Assembly (NCBI RefSeq): GCF_900099925.1
Contig: NZ_FNDE01000018.1
Location: 1-62,398, forward strand
Direction: 5' to 3'
DNA length: 62,398 nucleotides
Source of the DNA: Aneurinibacillus thermoaerophilus
GTDB lineage: Bacteria; Bacillota; Bacilli; Aneurinibacillales; Aneurinibacillaceae
Shown here: positions 26,629 to 35,713 of the stretch, in pieces
Layout of the letters: the number at the start of each line of letters is the position of its first letter
Position numbering within the stretch: position 1 is the first letter of the stretch
The notes under the pieces: model-generated
What the model saw: only the letters and a program-made list of their open reading frames with translations
Databases searched by the model: none
What the model was told of the DNA's origin: nothing
Made by a program: the position numbers and the translations under genes

Positions 26629-27426
26629 TTAATGTAAAGGGAAGGCATCAAAATACAGGAAAAAGACCAGAACAACGCAGGCAAGCACCACAGCCGCTTC
26701 ACGGCGGCTGTCTTTTTTCGTCTTGATCAGCGGAAGCTTGACCGTCGGCGGAAAAGGATGAAAATAACGCACCCCGGCTACAGTCAGCGTATCTGCAAAC
26801 AAATGGGAGGCGTATCCGATGATCGCGGCCAAAAATAAGCCGGATATATGTAACGACGCTTCCGCGTAAAACCAAATATATCCCCAAGCGATAAGCGCCC
26901 AAACGGTATGCGTGTATGTCCGATGGGCAAAGTGCGGCACAAGGGCAATAAAAAGTCCAAACCCAAGCAACCATACGTAATCAGAGCGCAGCACCTCGTA
27001 CGGAACCCGGTGCAAAACAAGCGCAGAAGCGCCAGAATAGAGATAAATTGCCGTTCCCATCAACAATATGCCCAAAAGCGTCACCATCCACTTACGGGAT
27101 GCATGATCCCTTAGCACAAACCCGACACCAAGGAACAAAAGTCCGATAAACGCGGTCAAAAACTGACCGTTACGCGTTTCCGGGAAATAGCTCAACAAAA
27201 TAAGCGCTACGCCAATATATCCGGAGAATAGCCGGATTATGCGCAAAGGCCGATCTGTTAGCTTACGGGTTAAAAGGCCATCAGCATCCAGATCGGGAAC
27301 AAGCGCCGAGAAGGCCGCAAACAGCGTCACGACGGCACCGTCAAACATATCTGTTTCCGTTACTTTTGCCACCGCAATACCGCTCAGCGCACCCAGCGTC
27401 AGATGGCTTCTGCCCATCATGTCCAC
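26629..27426 (-). CDS. DUF457/YdjM-type membrane-bound putative metal-dependent hydrolase
   Basis: A 265-aa protein with about six hydrophobic segments. Conserved polar signatures are GRSHLTLGAL at the N-terminus, LVPDLDADG, HRTYTHTVWAL and GYASHLFADTLT, the histidines and aspartates that define the family. The reaction is unknown; some relatives are induced by DNA damage. The start is ATG 27426, or ATG 27417 in frame. It lies between the flavin reductase and coat genes. Confidence 0.8.
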   Translation of the reverse strand: MDMMGRSHLTLGALSGIAVAKVTETDMFDGAVVTLFAAFSALVPDLDADGLLTRKLTDRPLRIIRLFSGYIGVALILLSYFPETRNGQFLTAFIGLLFLGVGFVLRDHASRKWMVTLLGILLMGTAIYLYSGASALVLHRVPYEVLRSDYVWLLGFGLFIALVPHFAHRTYTHTVWALIAWGYIWFYAEASLHISGLFLAAIIGYASHLFADTLTVAGVRYFHPFPPTVKLPLIKTKKDSRREAAVVLACVVLVFFLYFDAFPLH

Positions 27427-27460
27427 TTCACCCTTTCTCGGCTTTTTTCTTCCCCTGCAA

Positions 27461-27994
27461 TCATGATTGCTTAAGCGCTTTTGTCACGCGCAACAATTCG
27501 CAGACCATCTCTTTCAGCCTCGTCCGGCTGTCGTCATGTACCAATTCGCATCGATCGTTATAGCAACTCATATCCGTCACATATTGATCAGAAAGCACAA
27601 GCGCATACACGCCGCGTAAAACAGTGCGCAGGTTGTTCAGCGCGTTGATTCCGCCTTTTCCACCGCCGCCCACCGCGGCGATCATTACAGGCTTCCCGCG
27701 GAAATGGTCACCGTGCAGAAAATCCAATGCATTCTTTAACGCTCCGCTCATTCCACTGTGATATTCCGGCGTGCACACAAAAAAGGCATCCGCTTCTTCT
27801 GCGTATCGCTGCAAGCGCTTGACCTCCGGATGCTCCATGTCTTCTCCGCCCTTATAAATCGGCAACTCATTTATCCCAACATCAAAAAACAATACATCCA
27901 CCTTTTGCTGTTCCAAATGCACGCATACCTCCTTCGCCAATCCTCTCGTGTTGGAATTCGGTCTCGAACTTCCGGATAAAACCATTACTTTCAT
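27461..27994 (-). CDS. NADPH-dependent FMN reductase, YhdA/azoreductase type
   Basis: A 177-aa flavodoxin-fold enzyme using NAD(P)H to reduce FMN, azo dyes or quinones. The FMN phosphate loop GSSRPNSNTRGLA is near residue 9, and CTPEYHSGMSGALKNALD is the second FMN-binding segment. ATG 27994 is chosen because AAAGGGATG sits at the right distance; the ATG at 28003 is too close to it. Stand-alone gene. Confidence 0.85.
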   Translation of the reverse strand: MKVMVLSGSSRPNSNTRGLAKEVCVHLEQQKVDVLFFDVGINELPIYKGGEDMEHPEVKRLQRYAEEADAFFVCTPEYHSGMSGALKNALDFLHGDHFRGKPVMIAAVGGGGKGGINALNNLRTVLRGVYALVLSDQYVTDMSCYNDRCELVHDDSRTRLKEMVCELLRVTKALKQS

Positions 27995-28179
27995 CACTAT
28001 CATCCCTTTTTATATTGTAATTTTTACCTATTTGTAACTACTATAAATAAATAAAAAAATGATGTCAACGCTGGACTTCTGGTGGGAGTTCCCGTTGTCG
28101 TTGAAAGGGTCAACTTCATCATAAAAAACTAAAAATAGGGCATCTTATTTTTATCCAAAACGTGAATGAGAGGATAAAA

Positions 28180-28875
28180 ATGAGGAAAAACACACTGCTC
28201 GTTCTTTGTTTATTTCTCGCTTTTTCTCTTTTTCCACACACTGCTAAGGCGGAGGAACATTCATTTTCTCCGGTGGAAGTAGATGTTCTCATCGACGCCG
28301 GGCATGGGGGTGTGGACGGAGGAGCTGCTTACGGCAAACAATTGGAGAAAGACATAACCCTTGCTGTCGCCCGCCTATTGTTCAAACATCTAAATATGCT
28401 CGGCTACAAGGTTGCGCTCAACCGTGACGGCGATTACGCTCTGAGCGACGAAAACGAATGGTTACAAACCCGTTCACGTCACCAAAAAGATTTAGCGCAA
28501 CGCAAACACCTGGCAAAGGCGCTGACACCAAAAATTATGATCAGTCTGCATACCAACGCCTCGAAAAACCCGTCAATACACGGTCCTATCGTATTTTATC
28601 AGGAAAATAACCAAAGCTTTTTTCTAGCCGACACGATACAACATGCGCTTAACAATTTGTATAAGACATCTGAACTTCCACGCAAAGCGAAAACGCTTTA
28701 TTTGCTTAATCATTCCATCTGTCCGACAGCATTGGTGGAAATGGGCTTTTTAAGCCATCCAATCGACCGGGCCCGCCTGACCGATCCGGAGTATCAAGCG
28801 CAAATCGTCCGCGCCCTCGTATCAGCCATTGATACATACTTCTGGTTCCTGAATACTCCTATGCACGCGCGCTGA
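28180..28875 (+). CDS. N-acetylmuramoyl-L-alanine amidase, CwlD-like (Amidase_3)
   Basis: A 231-aa secreted zinc amidase that cuts the lactyl-alanine bond of peptidoglycan. It has a signal peptide (about 24 residues, ending TAKA). Zinc ligands are in LIDAGHGGVDGGA, the Glu of LEKDITLAVA and SLHTNAS; the catalytic Glu is in LVEMGFLSHP. Size and layout fit CwlD, which makes the muramic lactam of spore cortex. That role is inferred. ATG 28180 follows GAGAGGA. Confidence 0.85.
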   Translation: MRKNTLLVLCLFLAFSLFPHTAKAEEHSFSPVEVDVLIDAGHGGVDGGAAYGKQLEKDITLAVARLLFKHLNMLGYKVALNRDGDYALSDENEWLQTRSRHQKDLAQRKHLAKALTPKIMISLHTNASKNPSIHGPIVFYQENNQSFFLADTIQHALNNLYKTSELPRKAKTLYLLNHSICPTALVEMGFLSHPIDRARLTDPEYQAQIVRALVSAIDTYFWFLNTPMHAR

Positions 28876-28924
28876 ACGGTTAAAAAGCGCGCCTATTTTT
28901 TCATGGGCCTCTTCCATATAAAAT

Positions 28925-28960
28925 AAAAAGAGCCGCGGGCGGGTTCCCGTGACTCTTTTT
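28925..28960. terminator. Bidirectional terminator between the amidase and paa genes
   Basis: AAAAAGAG..CGGG pairs with CCCG..CTCTTTTT. It ends both the amidase gene and the paaABCD-aldehyde dehydrogenase transcript. Confidence 0.8.
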
Positions 28961-28993
28961 CCTATTACTTTGCACCTTCTTTTTCTTAAATAA

Positions 28994-30454
28994 TTATAGA
29001 CCAAATGAAACAAACTTCGTTTCCAAAAACTCGTCCATCGCGTAATGTCCGCCTTCACGGCCAATGCCGCTTTCCTTGAAACCACCGAACGGTGCCTGTG
29101 TTTGAGTCGGCGCTCCATCGTTAATGCCGACGATGCCATATTCCAGCATTTCAGCCATCCGGAAGCAGCGCGCGTTATTCTGTGTATATACGTACGCAGC
29201 CAGGCCATAGTCCGTATCATTTGCCGCTTCTACTACAGCCGCTTCATCTGTGAATGTAATAATCGGCACGACCGGTCCGAATGTTTCTTCCCTATAGATA
29301 CGCATGTCTTGCGTCACGCCGGTAATAACCGTCGGCTCGCAATAGAAGCCTTTGGCGTATTCGCCGTCCATCAAGCGGTTGCCACCGCAGGCAACAATGG
29401 CACCTTTCGCGCGCGCGTCTTCAATATGTTCGAGCACCTTATTCAGTCCTTGCTCATTGATGAGCGGCCCGATTTCCGTATCTTTGTTGCGGCCGTCGCC
29501 CACTTTTACCTGCTTAATGCGTGCAACCAGCTTATTTGTAAACGCTTCGACAACCGATTCATGCACATACAGGCGGTTCGTGCAAATACACATCTGACCA
29601 GAGTTGCGGAACTTGCTTTCGAACAGGCCGTTAACCGCAGCGTCTAAGTCCGCGTCTTCGAAAACGATAAACGGCGCATGCCCGCCTAGCTCCAGACTGA
29701 CCCGTTTCACCGTCTTCGCCGCTCCTTCCATAAGCAGCTTGCCAACGCGAGTCGAGCCGGTAAACGCGATTTTACGAACTTTTTTGTTCTCCAAAAACTC
29801 TTTGCCGATCGGCTCAGGTTCCCCGATAACAAGATTGACAACACCTTTCGGAAAACCCGCCTGCTCGATGAGTTCAAATAAGCGGATCGCGCTCAAAGGC
29901 GTGCTTTCTGCAGGCTTCAGCACAACAGTGCAGCCGGCGGCCAACGCGGGCGCGATTTTGCGCGCCACCATATTCACCGGAAAATTCCACGGCGTAATTG
30001 CGGCAACAACACCAACCGGATGCTTGGTCACCATAATACGCTTATTTGGTACAGAAGAAGGAACCGTCTCGCCGTAGACTCGCTTTGCTTCCTCCGCATA
30101 CCACATGAAGTTATCAGCTGCACCAAGCACTTCTCCTTTGGCTTCGCGGATCGGCTTGCCCATCTCGGCTGAGATGATACCTGCCAATTCATCGCGATTC
30201 TCGCGTACTAAATCATACAGCTTATATAAATATTTAGAGCGCTCGCGGGCGGTTAGCTGTGACCAAGCTTTAAACGCTTCCGCCGCCGCATCAATCGCCT
30301 TTCTCGCATCGCGCTCGTCCCCGGCACTCACGATACCGACCTGCTCTCCTGTAGCCGGGCTTACCACTTTCAGCGTCTTTCCGCTTTCTGATTCCACCCA
30401 TTCACCATTAATGAACATCCGTTTCGTTTCCGTGATTACGTTTGCTTCCGTCAT
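28994..30454 (-). CDS. Aldehyde dehydrogenase of the phenylacetate cluster
   Basis: A 486-aa NAD(P)-dependent aldehyde dehydrogenase of the succinate-semialdehyde type. TPWNFPVNM and FTGSTRVGK bind the cofactor. The general base Glu is in LELGGHAP and the catalytic Cys in NSGQMCICTNR. It is the last gene after paaD (39-base gap, AGAGGAGGA site). In the Paa pathway the dehydrogenase half of PaaZ oxidises the ring-cleavage semialdehyde; this free-standing enzyme could do that job, which is inference. It has no MaoC hydratase domain. Confidence 0.85.
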   Translation of the reverse strand: MTEANVITETKRMFINGEWVESESGKTLKVVSPATGEQVGIVSAGDERDARKAIDAAAEAFKAWSQLTARERSKYLYKLYDLVRENRDELAGIISAEMGKPIREAKGEVLGAADNFMWYAEEAKRVYGETVPSSVPNKRIMVTKHPVGVVAAITPWNFPVNMVARKIAPALAAGCTVVLKPAESTPLSAIRLFELIEQAGFPKGVVNLVIGEPEPIGKEFLENKKVRKIAFTGSTRVGKLLMEGAAKTVKRVSLELGGHAPFIVFEDADLDAAVNGLFESKFRNSGQMCICTNRLYVHESVVEAFTNKLVARIKQVKVGDGRNKDTEIGPLINEQGLNKVLEHIEDARAKGAIVACGGNRLMDGEYAKGFYCEPTVITGVTQDMRIYREETFGPVVPIITFTDEAAVVEAANDTDYGLAAYVYTQNNARCFRMAEMLEYGIVGINDGAPTQTQAPFGGFKESGIGREGGHYAMDEFLETKFVSFGL

Positions 30455-30493
30455 ACGCGATTCCTCCTCTTTTCGATGTCTTACTCTTTGTGG

Positions 30494-30985
30494 TTAAATG
30501 GGCTTTAACGCCTCAAAAGGATTTTTGCACTGCTTACAATACAAAATACTGCGACAAGCCGCCGGGCCAAATAAATTATCCAGCGTTGTGTACGGCGAGC
30601 CGCAGAACGGACAATCCACTTGCCAAGGATCGCCTGGTTTGTGGTTTACAGGAGGCGGAGCGATGCCGAATTGGCGCAACTTCTCCCGTCCCGCTTCACT
30701 GATACGTTCCGACGTCCACGCCGGATCATACACGAACGTAACGCGCACCTCCTGCACGCCTTCCACGGTTTGTAACTGACGAATGATTTCGTTCCGCATA
30801 ATGTCGAGCGCCGGACAGCCGACAAATGTCGGTAGCACCTGAACCGTGACAACGCCATCTTGTTCGTCGACTGCGTGAATCATTCCCATTTCCACCATGC
30901 TGACGGCTGGAATCTCCGGGTCCTTCACATCTTGGAGTTTTTCCCATACCGCGCTCTCGATTTGCATTTCCATTTGCTGCGCCAA
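30494..30985 (-). CDS. paaD: Phenylacetyl-CoA epoxidase subunit PaaD
   Basis: A 163-aa MIP18/DUF59-type protein needed for metal-centre assembly of the epoxidase. The N-terminal domain has LQDVKDPEIPAVSMVEMGMI and a central VLPTFVGCPALDIM cysteine motif. The C-terminal zinc-binding tail has CPFCGSPY, then AACRSILYCKQCKNPF. The start is TTG at 30985, about 12 bases after GGAGGG. It follows paaC by 18 bases. Confidence 0.93.
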   Translation of the reverse strand: MAQQMEMQIESAVWEKLQDVKDPEIPAVSMVEMGMIHAVDEQDGVVTVQVLPTFVGCPALDIMRNEIIRQLQTVEGVQEVRVTFVYDPAWTSERISEAGREKLRQFGIAPPPVNHKPGDPWQVDCPFCGSPYTTLDNLFGPAACRSILYCKQCKNPFEALKPI

Positions 30986-31003
30986 CGGCTTTCCCTCCTT
31001 GCT

Positions 31004-31837
31004 TTACCAGTTTGCTGCCGGGTCAATACGGTATACTTCCGAAAGCGTATTCAGCACTTCGGTCAGATCCGGCGTATGCTGTCCTGCACGGCCTGATAAT
31101 TCGGTCGTCTGCGGCATACCCGGCCAGGGCAGGACGCACGCATCAAGCGCCTGCTTCGCTTTTTCCAGCCAGCGCTGGGCCAGCGTCTGACCGCTTTCAA
31201 TAAGCCCGAATTTTACCATATCCACTTCTTTCGAACCGAATACGAACAAATCTCCGGCATCCTGCCATACTTTCTCTACCCCCTGCATGATGCGGTCATA
31301 CCCTTCCTGACTGCCAACCGCAAGCTGGTTCATCCATACCTGCCAGTGATAAAGATGATACCCTAGTTCCGGCAGCATTTTTCTTGCTGCAAGCGTAAGC
31401 GGCTGATAGGAAGAATGAACAAGCGACTCAAGGCGCGTCTGCTTAAAGAGGCCGTATAAGTAAAAACGAGTAACAGCGTATCCCCAGTCGAAATGCGGAT
31501 TTTCCTTGTAATGACCCGTGCCGTTCGGGCGCTCAACGAGGATAGCGTTACGAAACGCCGACGCTTCTCTTAGTTGCGCCAAGTCGTCCGCTTTCCCTTC
31601 TCCGAGTTCTTCCAACATCTCATAGAACATGACCGCGTGTCCCATCGTGTCCTGGGATATGGACGAAAATGCTACATCTTCTTCGATGTGAGGGCCAAGC
31701 CCAAGCCATTCGGACCCGCGGTATGCCAGAATAAAATCATCGTCTGCCATTTGATACAACAATTCTTTCAACGCCGCCAAATATTCCGGATGTTGCTTCG
31801 CCTCATCAGCACTTGTAATTGAGTGTTGGTTTGCCAT
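31004..31837 (-). CDS. paaC: Phenylacetyl-CoA epoxidase structural subunit PaaC
   Basis: A 277-aa ferritin-like protein that pairs with PaaA in the 1,2-epoxidase. Diagnostic segments are ADDDFILAYRGSEWLGLGPH, EEDVAFSSISQDTMGHA and FDWGYAVTRFYLYG. It is catalytically silent compared with PaaA. ATG 31837 has CGGAGGGA seven bases upstream; an in-frame extension upstream overlaps paaB and has no site. Confidence 0.94.
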   Translation of the reverse strand: MANQHSITSADEAKQHPEYLAALKELLYQMADDDFILAYRGSEWLGLGPHIEEDVAFSSISQDTMGHAVMFYEMLEELGEGKADDLAQLREASAFRNAILVERPNGTGHYKENPHFDWGYAVTRFYLYGLFKQTRLESLVHSSYQPLTLAARKMLPELGYHLYHWQVWMNQLAVGSQEGYDRIMQGVEKVWQDAGDLFVFGSKEVDMVKFGLIESGQTLAQRWLEKAKQALDACVLPWPGMPQTTELSGRAGQHTPDLTEVLNTLSEVYRIDPAANW

Positions 31838-31856
31838 GCTGTCCCTCCGTTCTTTC

Positions 31857-32183
31857 CTACTTCGCCGCATTTTTTCTTTCATACTGTTCTTTGTGGTAGC
31901 GCCACTTCGCCTGAAGATCGCCGTATCCTTTCGTCTCGCGATACGCTTTGTTATCCATGCGTTCCAGATGCGGCCGCTCTTCCGGCGGCAGGACATAAAT
32001 ATCGTCACGCTTAACAACCCAGATGTTGACGGCCGGTTCGCGGCGCATGAAATTCTCGCGTGCCATCGTCATCGCTACTTCATGATTCGGCGCGAGCAAA
32101 CTAAACTGATGTGTAAAGCTAGCCGTCGGACTTTTCTGGCTGAATACTTCGTATACGGAAAACGTTTGCTTGTTCTCGCTCAT
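31857..32183 (-). CDS. paaB: Phenylacetyl-CoA epoxidase subunit PaaB
   Basis: A 108-aa bridging subunit of the epoxidase (FSVYEVFSQKSPTASFTHQF, then REPAVNIWVVKRDDI). It holds PaaA-PaaC heterodimers together. ATG 32183 follows AAGGAGGAAG. Slightly longer than the about 95 aa of the E. coli protein because of a charged C-terminal tail (KWRYHKEQYERKNAAK). Confidence 0.93.
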   Translation of the reverse strand: MSENKQTFSVYEVFSQKSPTASFTHQFSLLAPNHEVAMTMARENFMRREPAVNIWVVKRDDIYVLPPEERPHLERMDNKAYRETKGYGDLQAKWRYHKEQYERKNAAK

Positions 32184-32196
32184 CGTTTCTTCCTCC

Positions 32197-33168
32197 TTAT
32201 ACCGCTCGGCGCCCTTTACCCAATAACGCGTCACGCACCCATTGCGTTTCTTCGTACGACATTCTCCTCAATTGCAGTCTTTCTTTAGAACAAGGGCCAC
32301 CGCCTTTGATAATTCGCTTAAATTCTTCCCAATCAGGCTGTTTGTAGTGCCATTTGCCTTCCCTCTCATCGTAATGAATCGTCTCGTCCGGAAGGGTTAG
32401 ACCAAGGTGGAAAATCCGCGGCACATATTTGGAGAAGAATGCTTGGCGCAACTCTTCATTCGTTTGTGAACGGATTTTGTAACGCATATTGAGTTGCTGG
32501 TTGCTCGTGATACCACCATCTTCCGGCGGTCCGAAAAACATCAGCAGCGCCGGCCACCAGCGGCTAACCGCATCCTGCAGCATTTGCCTCTGTTCTTTCG
32601 TTCCTTCCGCGAGTGCGAGCACGATACTTTCACCGTGCTGGGCATGAAACTTCTCCTCCGCACAAATTCTGTGCAGCGCGCGCGCGTACGGCGCGTACGA
32701 TGTGTCCAGCGACATCGTCTGCGTAATAATGGCGGCACCATCCACTAACCAGCCAATAACGCCCGCATCCGCCCACGTGGGCGCTTCCATATGAAACACG
32801 TTATGAAATTTCAATCGTCCGGTAAACAAGTCATCCAGCAAATCTTCGCGCGTCTTGCCAAGCGGGACAAGCAAGTCTTCCGCTACGCGCATGAGCAACT
32901 GCCCGTGTCCCATCTCGTCCTGCACCTTCGCCATAATCGCCAGTTTCCGGCGCAGGCTCGGCGCTTTCGGTACCCATTCTTTTTCCGGAAGCGCCCCCAT
33001 AATTTCGCTAACTGCGTGCATTGAAATAAGCTTAATTAATTGCTGGCGATAATCATCTGGCATCCAGTCGTCTGCCTCAATTTTTTCCCCGCGCTCGATT
33101 CGCGCCATGAACTGCGCTACTTTCTCTTCGTACGCTGTCCCTGTCACCGCATGTAATTGCTGTGCCAT
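32197..33168 (-). CDS. paaA: Phenylacetyl-CoA epoxidase catalytic subunit PaaA
   Basis: A 323-aa bacterial multicomponent monooxygenase-like subunit that epoxidises the ring of phenylacetyl-CoA. Di-iron ligand regions are visible in AIMAKVQDEMGHGQLLMRVA and ICAEEKFHAQHGE. ATG 33168 follows GGGGAGG; upstream in-frame codons have no site. It is the first gene of paaABCD-aldehyde dehydrogenase. Two ATAACGTTAT palindromes precede it. A paaE-type ferredoxin reductase is absent. Confidence 0.95.
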   Translation of the reverse strand: MAQQLHAVTGTAYEEKVAQFMARIERGEKIEADDWMPDDYRQQLIKLISMHAVSEIMGALPEKEWVPKAPSLRRKLAIMAKVQDEMGHGQLLMRVAEDLLVPLGKTREDLLDDLFTGRLKFHNVFHMEAPTWADAGVIGWLVDGAAIITQTMSLDTSYAPYARALHRICAEEKFHAQHGESIVLALAEGTKEQRQMLQDAVSRWWPALLMFFGPPEDGGITSNQQLNMRYKIRSQTNEELRQAFFSKYVPRIFHLGLTLPDETIHYDEREGKWHYKQPDWEEFKRIIKGGGPCSKERLQLRRMSYEETQWVRDALLGKGRRAV

Positions 33169-33262
33169 TACGTTGCCTCCCCTCAATCTTGTCCGCGTTT
33201 TTCCGCACAATGTTTATGATGGATTTCCATTTATCTTGCACTAAATATATATAATACGTTTT

Positions 33263-33290
33263 TATAACGTTATAATAACATAACGTTATA
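33263..33290. promoter_or_regulatory. Double ATAACGTTAT operator before paaA
   Basis: TATAACGTTATA (33263-33274) is a perfect 12-bp palindrome. ATAACGTTAT (33280-33289) repeats its core 16 bases further on. On the minus strand TTGAAA with a 17-base spacer to TTATTA runs through them, so a bound protein would block transcription of paaA. The same 10-mer occurs at 42409-42418 before the other paa operon. Confidence 0.75.
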
Positions 33291-33377
33291 CTCTCTTTCA
33301 ATAGATTATTTAAAATTGAGGGATTACGATAAAAATTTTAAAAAGAAGGAATTTTATTTAAGCCAGGGCACAAAAAA

Positions 33378-33417
33378 CCCCTTTCCTGCGTCCTCTCGTA
33401 AGGCGCAAAGAAAGGGG
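33378..33417 (-). terminator. Terminator of paaX
   Basis: CCCCTTTC and GAAAGGGG enclose an inner TGCG/CGCA stem. On the minus strand TTTTTTG follows. Confidence 0.8.
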
Positions 33418-33449
33418 GAATATCAAAAGCAATGGCCGTACCGCCTGCC

Positions 33450-34283
33450 TTATTTTCCGACAGGTACAGCTTCGTATACCTCTTCAAAAAAACGGACCGC
33501 GCCAGGATGAAGCAAGTTATGGTACTCATTAAACAATTCATCCGCTTCTTTACCAAGCCATACATCCGGCAACAATTCTTCTGGAAGATCCGGGTCAATA
33601 AACAAGAATTTGCGGTAATAATGCACTAGTTCCGTCTTGGCAACGAAGCATTCGTTATCCGGAATCTCCCTTCCGGCTTTCAATTTCTTTTTCATCTCTT
33701 CGTACCGCGGATGATACATGTTGATAAATTCGCGGTATGCTTTGTTGATTTCGTCAAGATTCCAGCACTTTTCTACCAGCCTTTTCGGATCGCTCCATCC
33801 AAGATGTTCGGCCGTAAAAATTTCAACATACTCGGTCAGATTATACGCTTCGGTAATGTCCTTTACGCGCTCTTCCAAATCATTCGGGCTAATCCACGTG
33901 CTGTTGGTAAGCATGCCAAAACCCAGAAAGTTCAATTCTTTGCGTAAGTGGTCGCGCAAATTTCGCTGCGTTTCCGGAATCGTGTAGCTTGTAATGCACC
34001 ATTTTCCGTTCCAGCCGCTCGCTTCCACTTTATAAATCCGGGCAGCTGCCTCATCCAGACGCTTCTGGCCGCGCGGCGACATCGAATAGTAGCTGCGGTT
34101 GCCGACCCGTCTCGATTCAAGCCATCCCTGACGCAACATTCGGGAGATTGCAGCGCGGACGGCCTGTTCGGACAAGCCGAATTCTCCCATCAGCCGTGTC
34201 AGGCTCCCCACCCAGATCTCACTACCGTAATGTCGCACATATTCCCCATATATCGTAAAAAGCATAGATTGTGGCTTCATCAT
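33450..34283 (-). CDS. paaX: PaaX-family transcriptional regulator
   Basis: A 277-aa regulator with an N-terminal winged helix (SLTRLMGEFGLSEQAVRAAI, then SRMLRQGWLESRRVGNRSYY) followed by the PaaX middle and C-terminal domains. PaaX represses phenylacetate genes and is released by phenylacetyl-CoA. ATG 34283 follows AGGAGTTGG; a longer in-frame start has no site. It has its own promoter and terminator between the two paa operons. Confidence 0.92.
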   Translation of the reverse strand: MMKPQSMLFTIYGEYVRHYGSEIWVGSLTRLMGEFGLSEQAVRAAISRMLRQGWLESRRVGNRSYYSMSPRGQKRLDEAAARIYKVEASGWNGKWCITSYTIPETQRNLRDHLRKELNFLGFGMLTNSTWISPNDLEERVKDITEAYNLTEYVEIFTAEHLGWSDPKRLVEKCWNLDEINKAYREFINMYHPRYEEMKKKLKAGREIPDNECFVAKTELVHYYRKFLFIDPDLPEELLPDVWLGKEADELFNEYHNLLHPGAVRFFEEVYEAVPVGK

Positions 34284-34323
34284 TCTTCCAACTCCTATTT
34301 TCCTATTTCCCAACAGTACCGAC

Positions 34324-34352
34324 ATTATAGTAGACATGACAAAAGTCGTCAA
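34324..34352 (-). promoter_or_regulatory. Promoter of paaX
   Basis: On the minus strand TTGACG (34352-34347) and TATAAT (34329-34324) have a 17-base spacer. An inverted TGAC/GTCA pair lies around the -35 and may be an operator different from the ATAACGTTAT type. Confidence 0.8.
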
Positions 34353-34414
34353 ATTATTTCTGCATTTCAGCTGTTGGACAGCAACAAAAATGTAGACCTG
34401 GAAGGGCAAAAAAT

Positions 34415-34446
34415 AAGCCGCAGCGCAACTGGAAGCGCCGTGGCTT
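34415..34446 (-). terminator. Terminator of the large paa operon
   Basis: AAGCC-GCGC and GCGC-GGCTT form a 12-base imperfect stem after the last thiolase gene. ATTTTTTG follows on the minus strand. Confidence 0.8.
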
Positions 34447-34476
34447 TCTCCTTTTCACCATTCTTCGTTTTATACG

Positions 34477-35679
34477 TTATACGCGCTCGATAATGGTGGC
34501 AATACCTTGCCCAACACCGATGCACATCGTGGCAAGACCGTACCGTACCTCCCTGCGTTCCATTTCGTACAATAGCGTGGTCAAAATGCGCGCACCGCTC
34601 ATACCAAGCGGATGACCAAGCGCGATAGCGCCGCCGTTCACATTGACCTTCTCCATATCGATGCCAAGTTCACGCACACAGGCCACCGCTTGCGCGGCGA
34701 ACGCTTCATTCACTTCGAACAAATCAATGTCATGAATCGATAAACCGGCCTTCGCCAACACTTTACGCGTCGCCGGGATCGGCCCGATCCCCATAACTGA
34801 AGGATCGACGCCCGCAACTGCGGACGCAACGATTTTTGCCCGCGGCTTAAGCCCCAGTTTACGCGCCGTCTCTTCTTCGGCCAGCAATAAAGCGGCTGCC
34901 CCGTCATTTAATCCCGACGAATTGCCTGCCGTTACCGTGCCTCCCTGCTTAAACGCCGGTTTCAACCTGGCTAATTGTTCCATCGTCGTATCCGGCCGCG
35001 GGTGTTCGTCCCGATTAAATACGATTGGCTCACCTTTACGCTGTGGAATTTCTACGGGCACAATTTCAGCCGCAAATTTGCCTGCTGCAAGCGCCGCCGC
35101 ATATTTTCGCTGGCTGGCAAGCGCAAATGCGTCCTGATCTTCGCGTGAGATGCTGTATTGTTCTGCTACGTTCTCCGCCGTTTCCCCAAGCGAAATAGGC
35201 GGATACATAGCCGCCAATTTATCGTTGACGAGACGCCAACCAAGCGTCGTATCGTGCAATTGCAGGTTGCCGCGCTGATAGGCAGCACCAGGTTTCATCA
35301 CCACGAGCGGGGCTCGGGTCATGCTCTCTGTTCCTCCGGCAATATATACGTCGCCGCAGCCGGCCACAATTGCATTTGCGCTCTGATTCACCGCTTCCAG
35401 TCCTGAACCGCACAAACGGTTCACTGTCACACCCGGTACCGTTACAGGTAAGCCCGCGAGCAAAAGCGACATTCTTGCTACATTGCGGTTATCTTCTCCA
35501 GCTTGGTTGGCGCAGCCAAAAATGACATCCTCTATTTTTTCAGGAGCTATCTCCGGATTACGTTCCAACAATTTGCGGATAACCACGGCGCCCAAATCGT
35601 CCGGACGTACATCTTTCAGCGCGCCTCCGTGTCGACCAATAGCCGTCCGCACCGCATCAATAATGACAGGCGTTCTCAT
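34477..35679 (-). CDS. paaJ: 3-oxoadipyl-CoA/acetyl-CoA thiolase, PaaJ type
   Basis: A 400-aa thiolase. The acylated Cys is in [11 protein letters not shown], followed by NEAFAAQ, the HPLG loop in [16 protein letters not shown], and the second Cys in TMCIGVGQG. Length and sequence fit the PcaF/PaaJ group that cleaves 3-oxoadipyl-CoA and the dehydro intermediate of the Paa pathway. ATG 35679 follows AAAGGGGAGAG. It is the last gene of the operon, beside a second thiolase. Confidence 0.88.
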   Translation of the reverse strand: MRTPVIIDAVRTAIGRHGGALKDVRPDDLGAVVIRKLLERNPEIAPEKIEDVIFGCANQAGEDNRNVARMSLLLAGLPVTVPGVTVNRLCGSGLEAVNQSANAIVAGCGDVYIAGGTESMTRAPLVVMKPGAAYQRGNLQLHDTTLGWRLVNDKLAAMYPPISLGETAENVAEQYSISREDQDAFALASQRKYAAALAAGKFAAEIVPVEIPQRKGEPIVFNRDEHPRPDTTMEQLARLKPAFKQGGTVTAGNSSGLNDGAAALLLAEEETARKLGLKPRAKIVASAVAGVDPSVMGIGPIPATRKVLAKAGLSIHDIDLFEVNEAFAAQAVACVRELGIDMEKVNVNGGAIALGHPLGMSGARILTTLLYEMERREVRYGLATMCIGVGQGIATIIERV

Positions 35680-35713
35680 AGCTTCTCTCCCCTTTCTCCT
35701 TGTGCCCCCACTA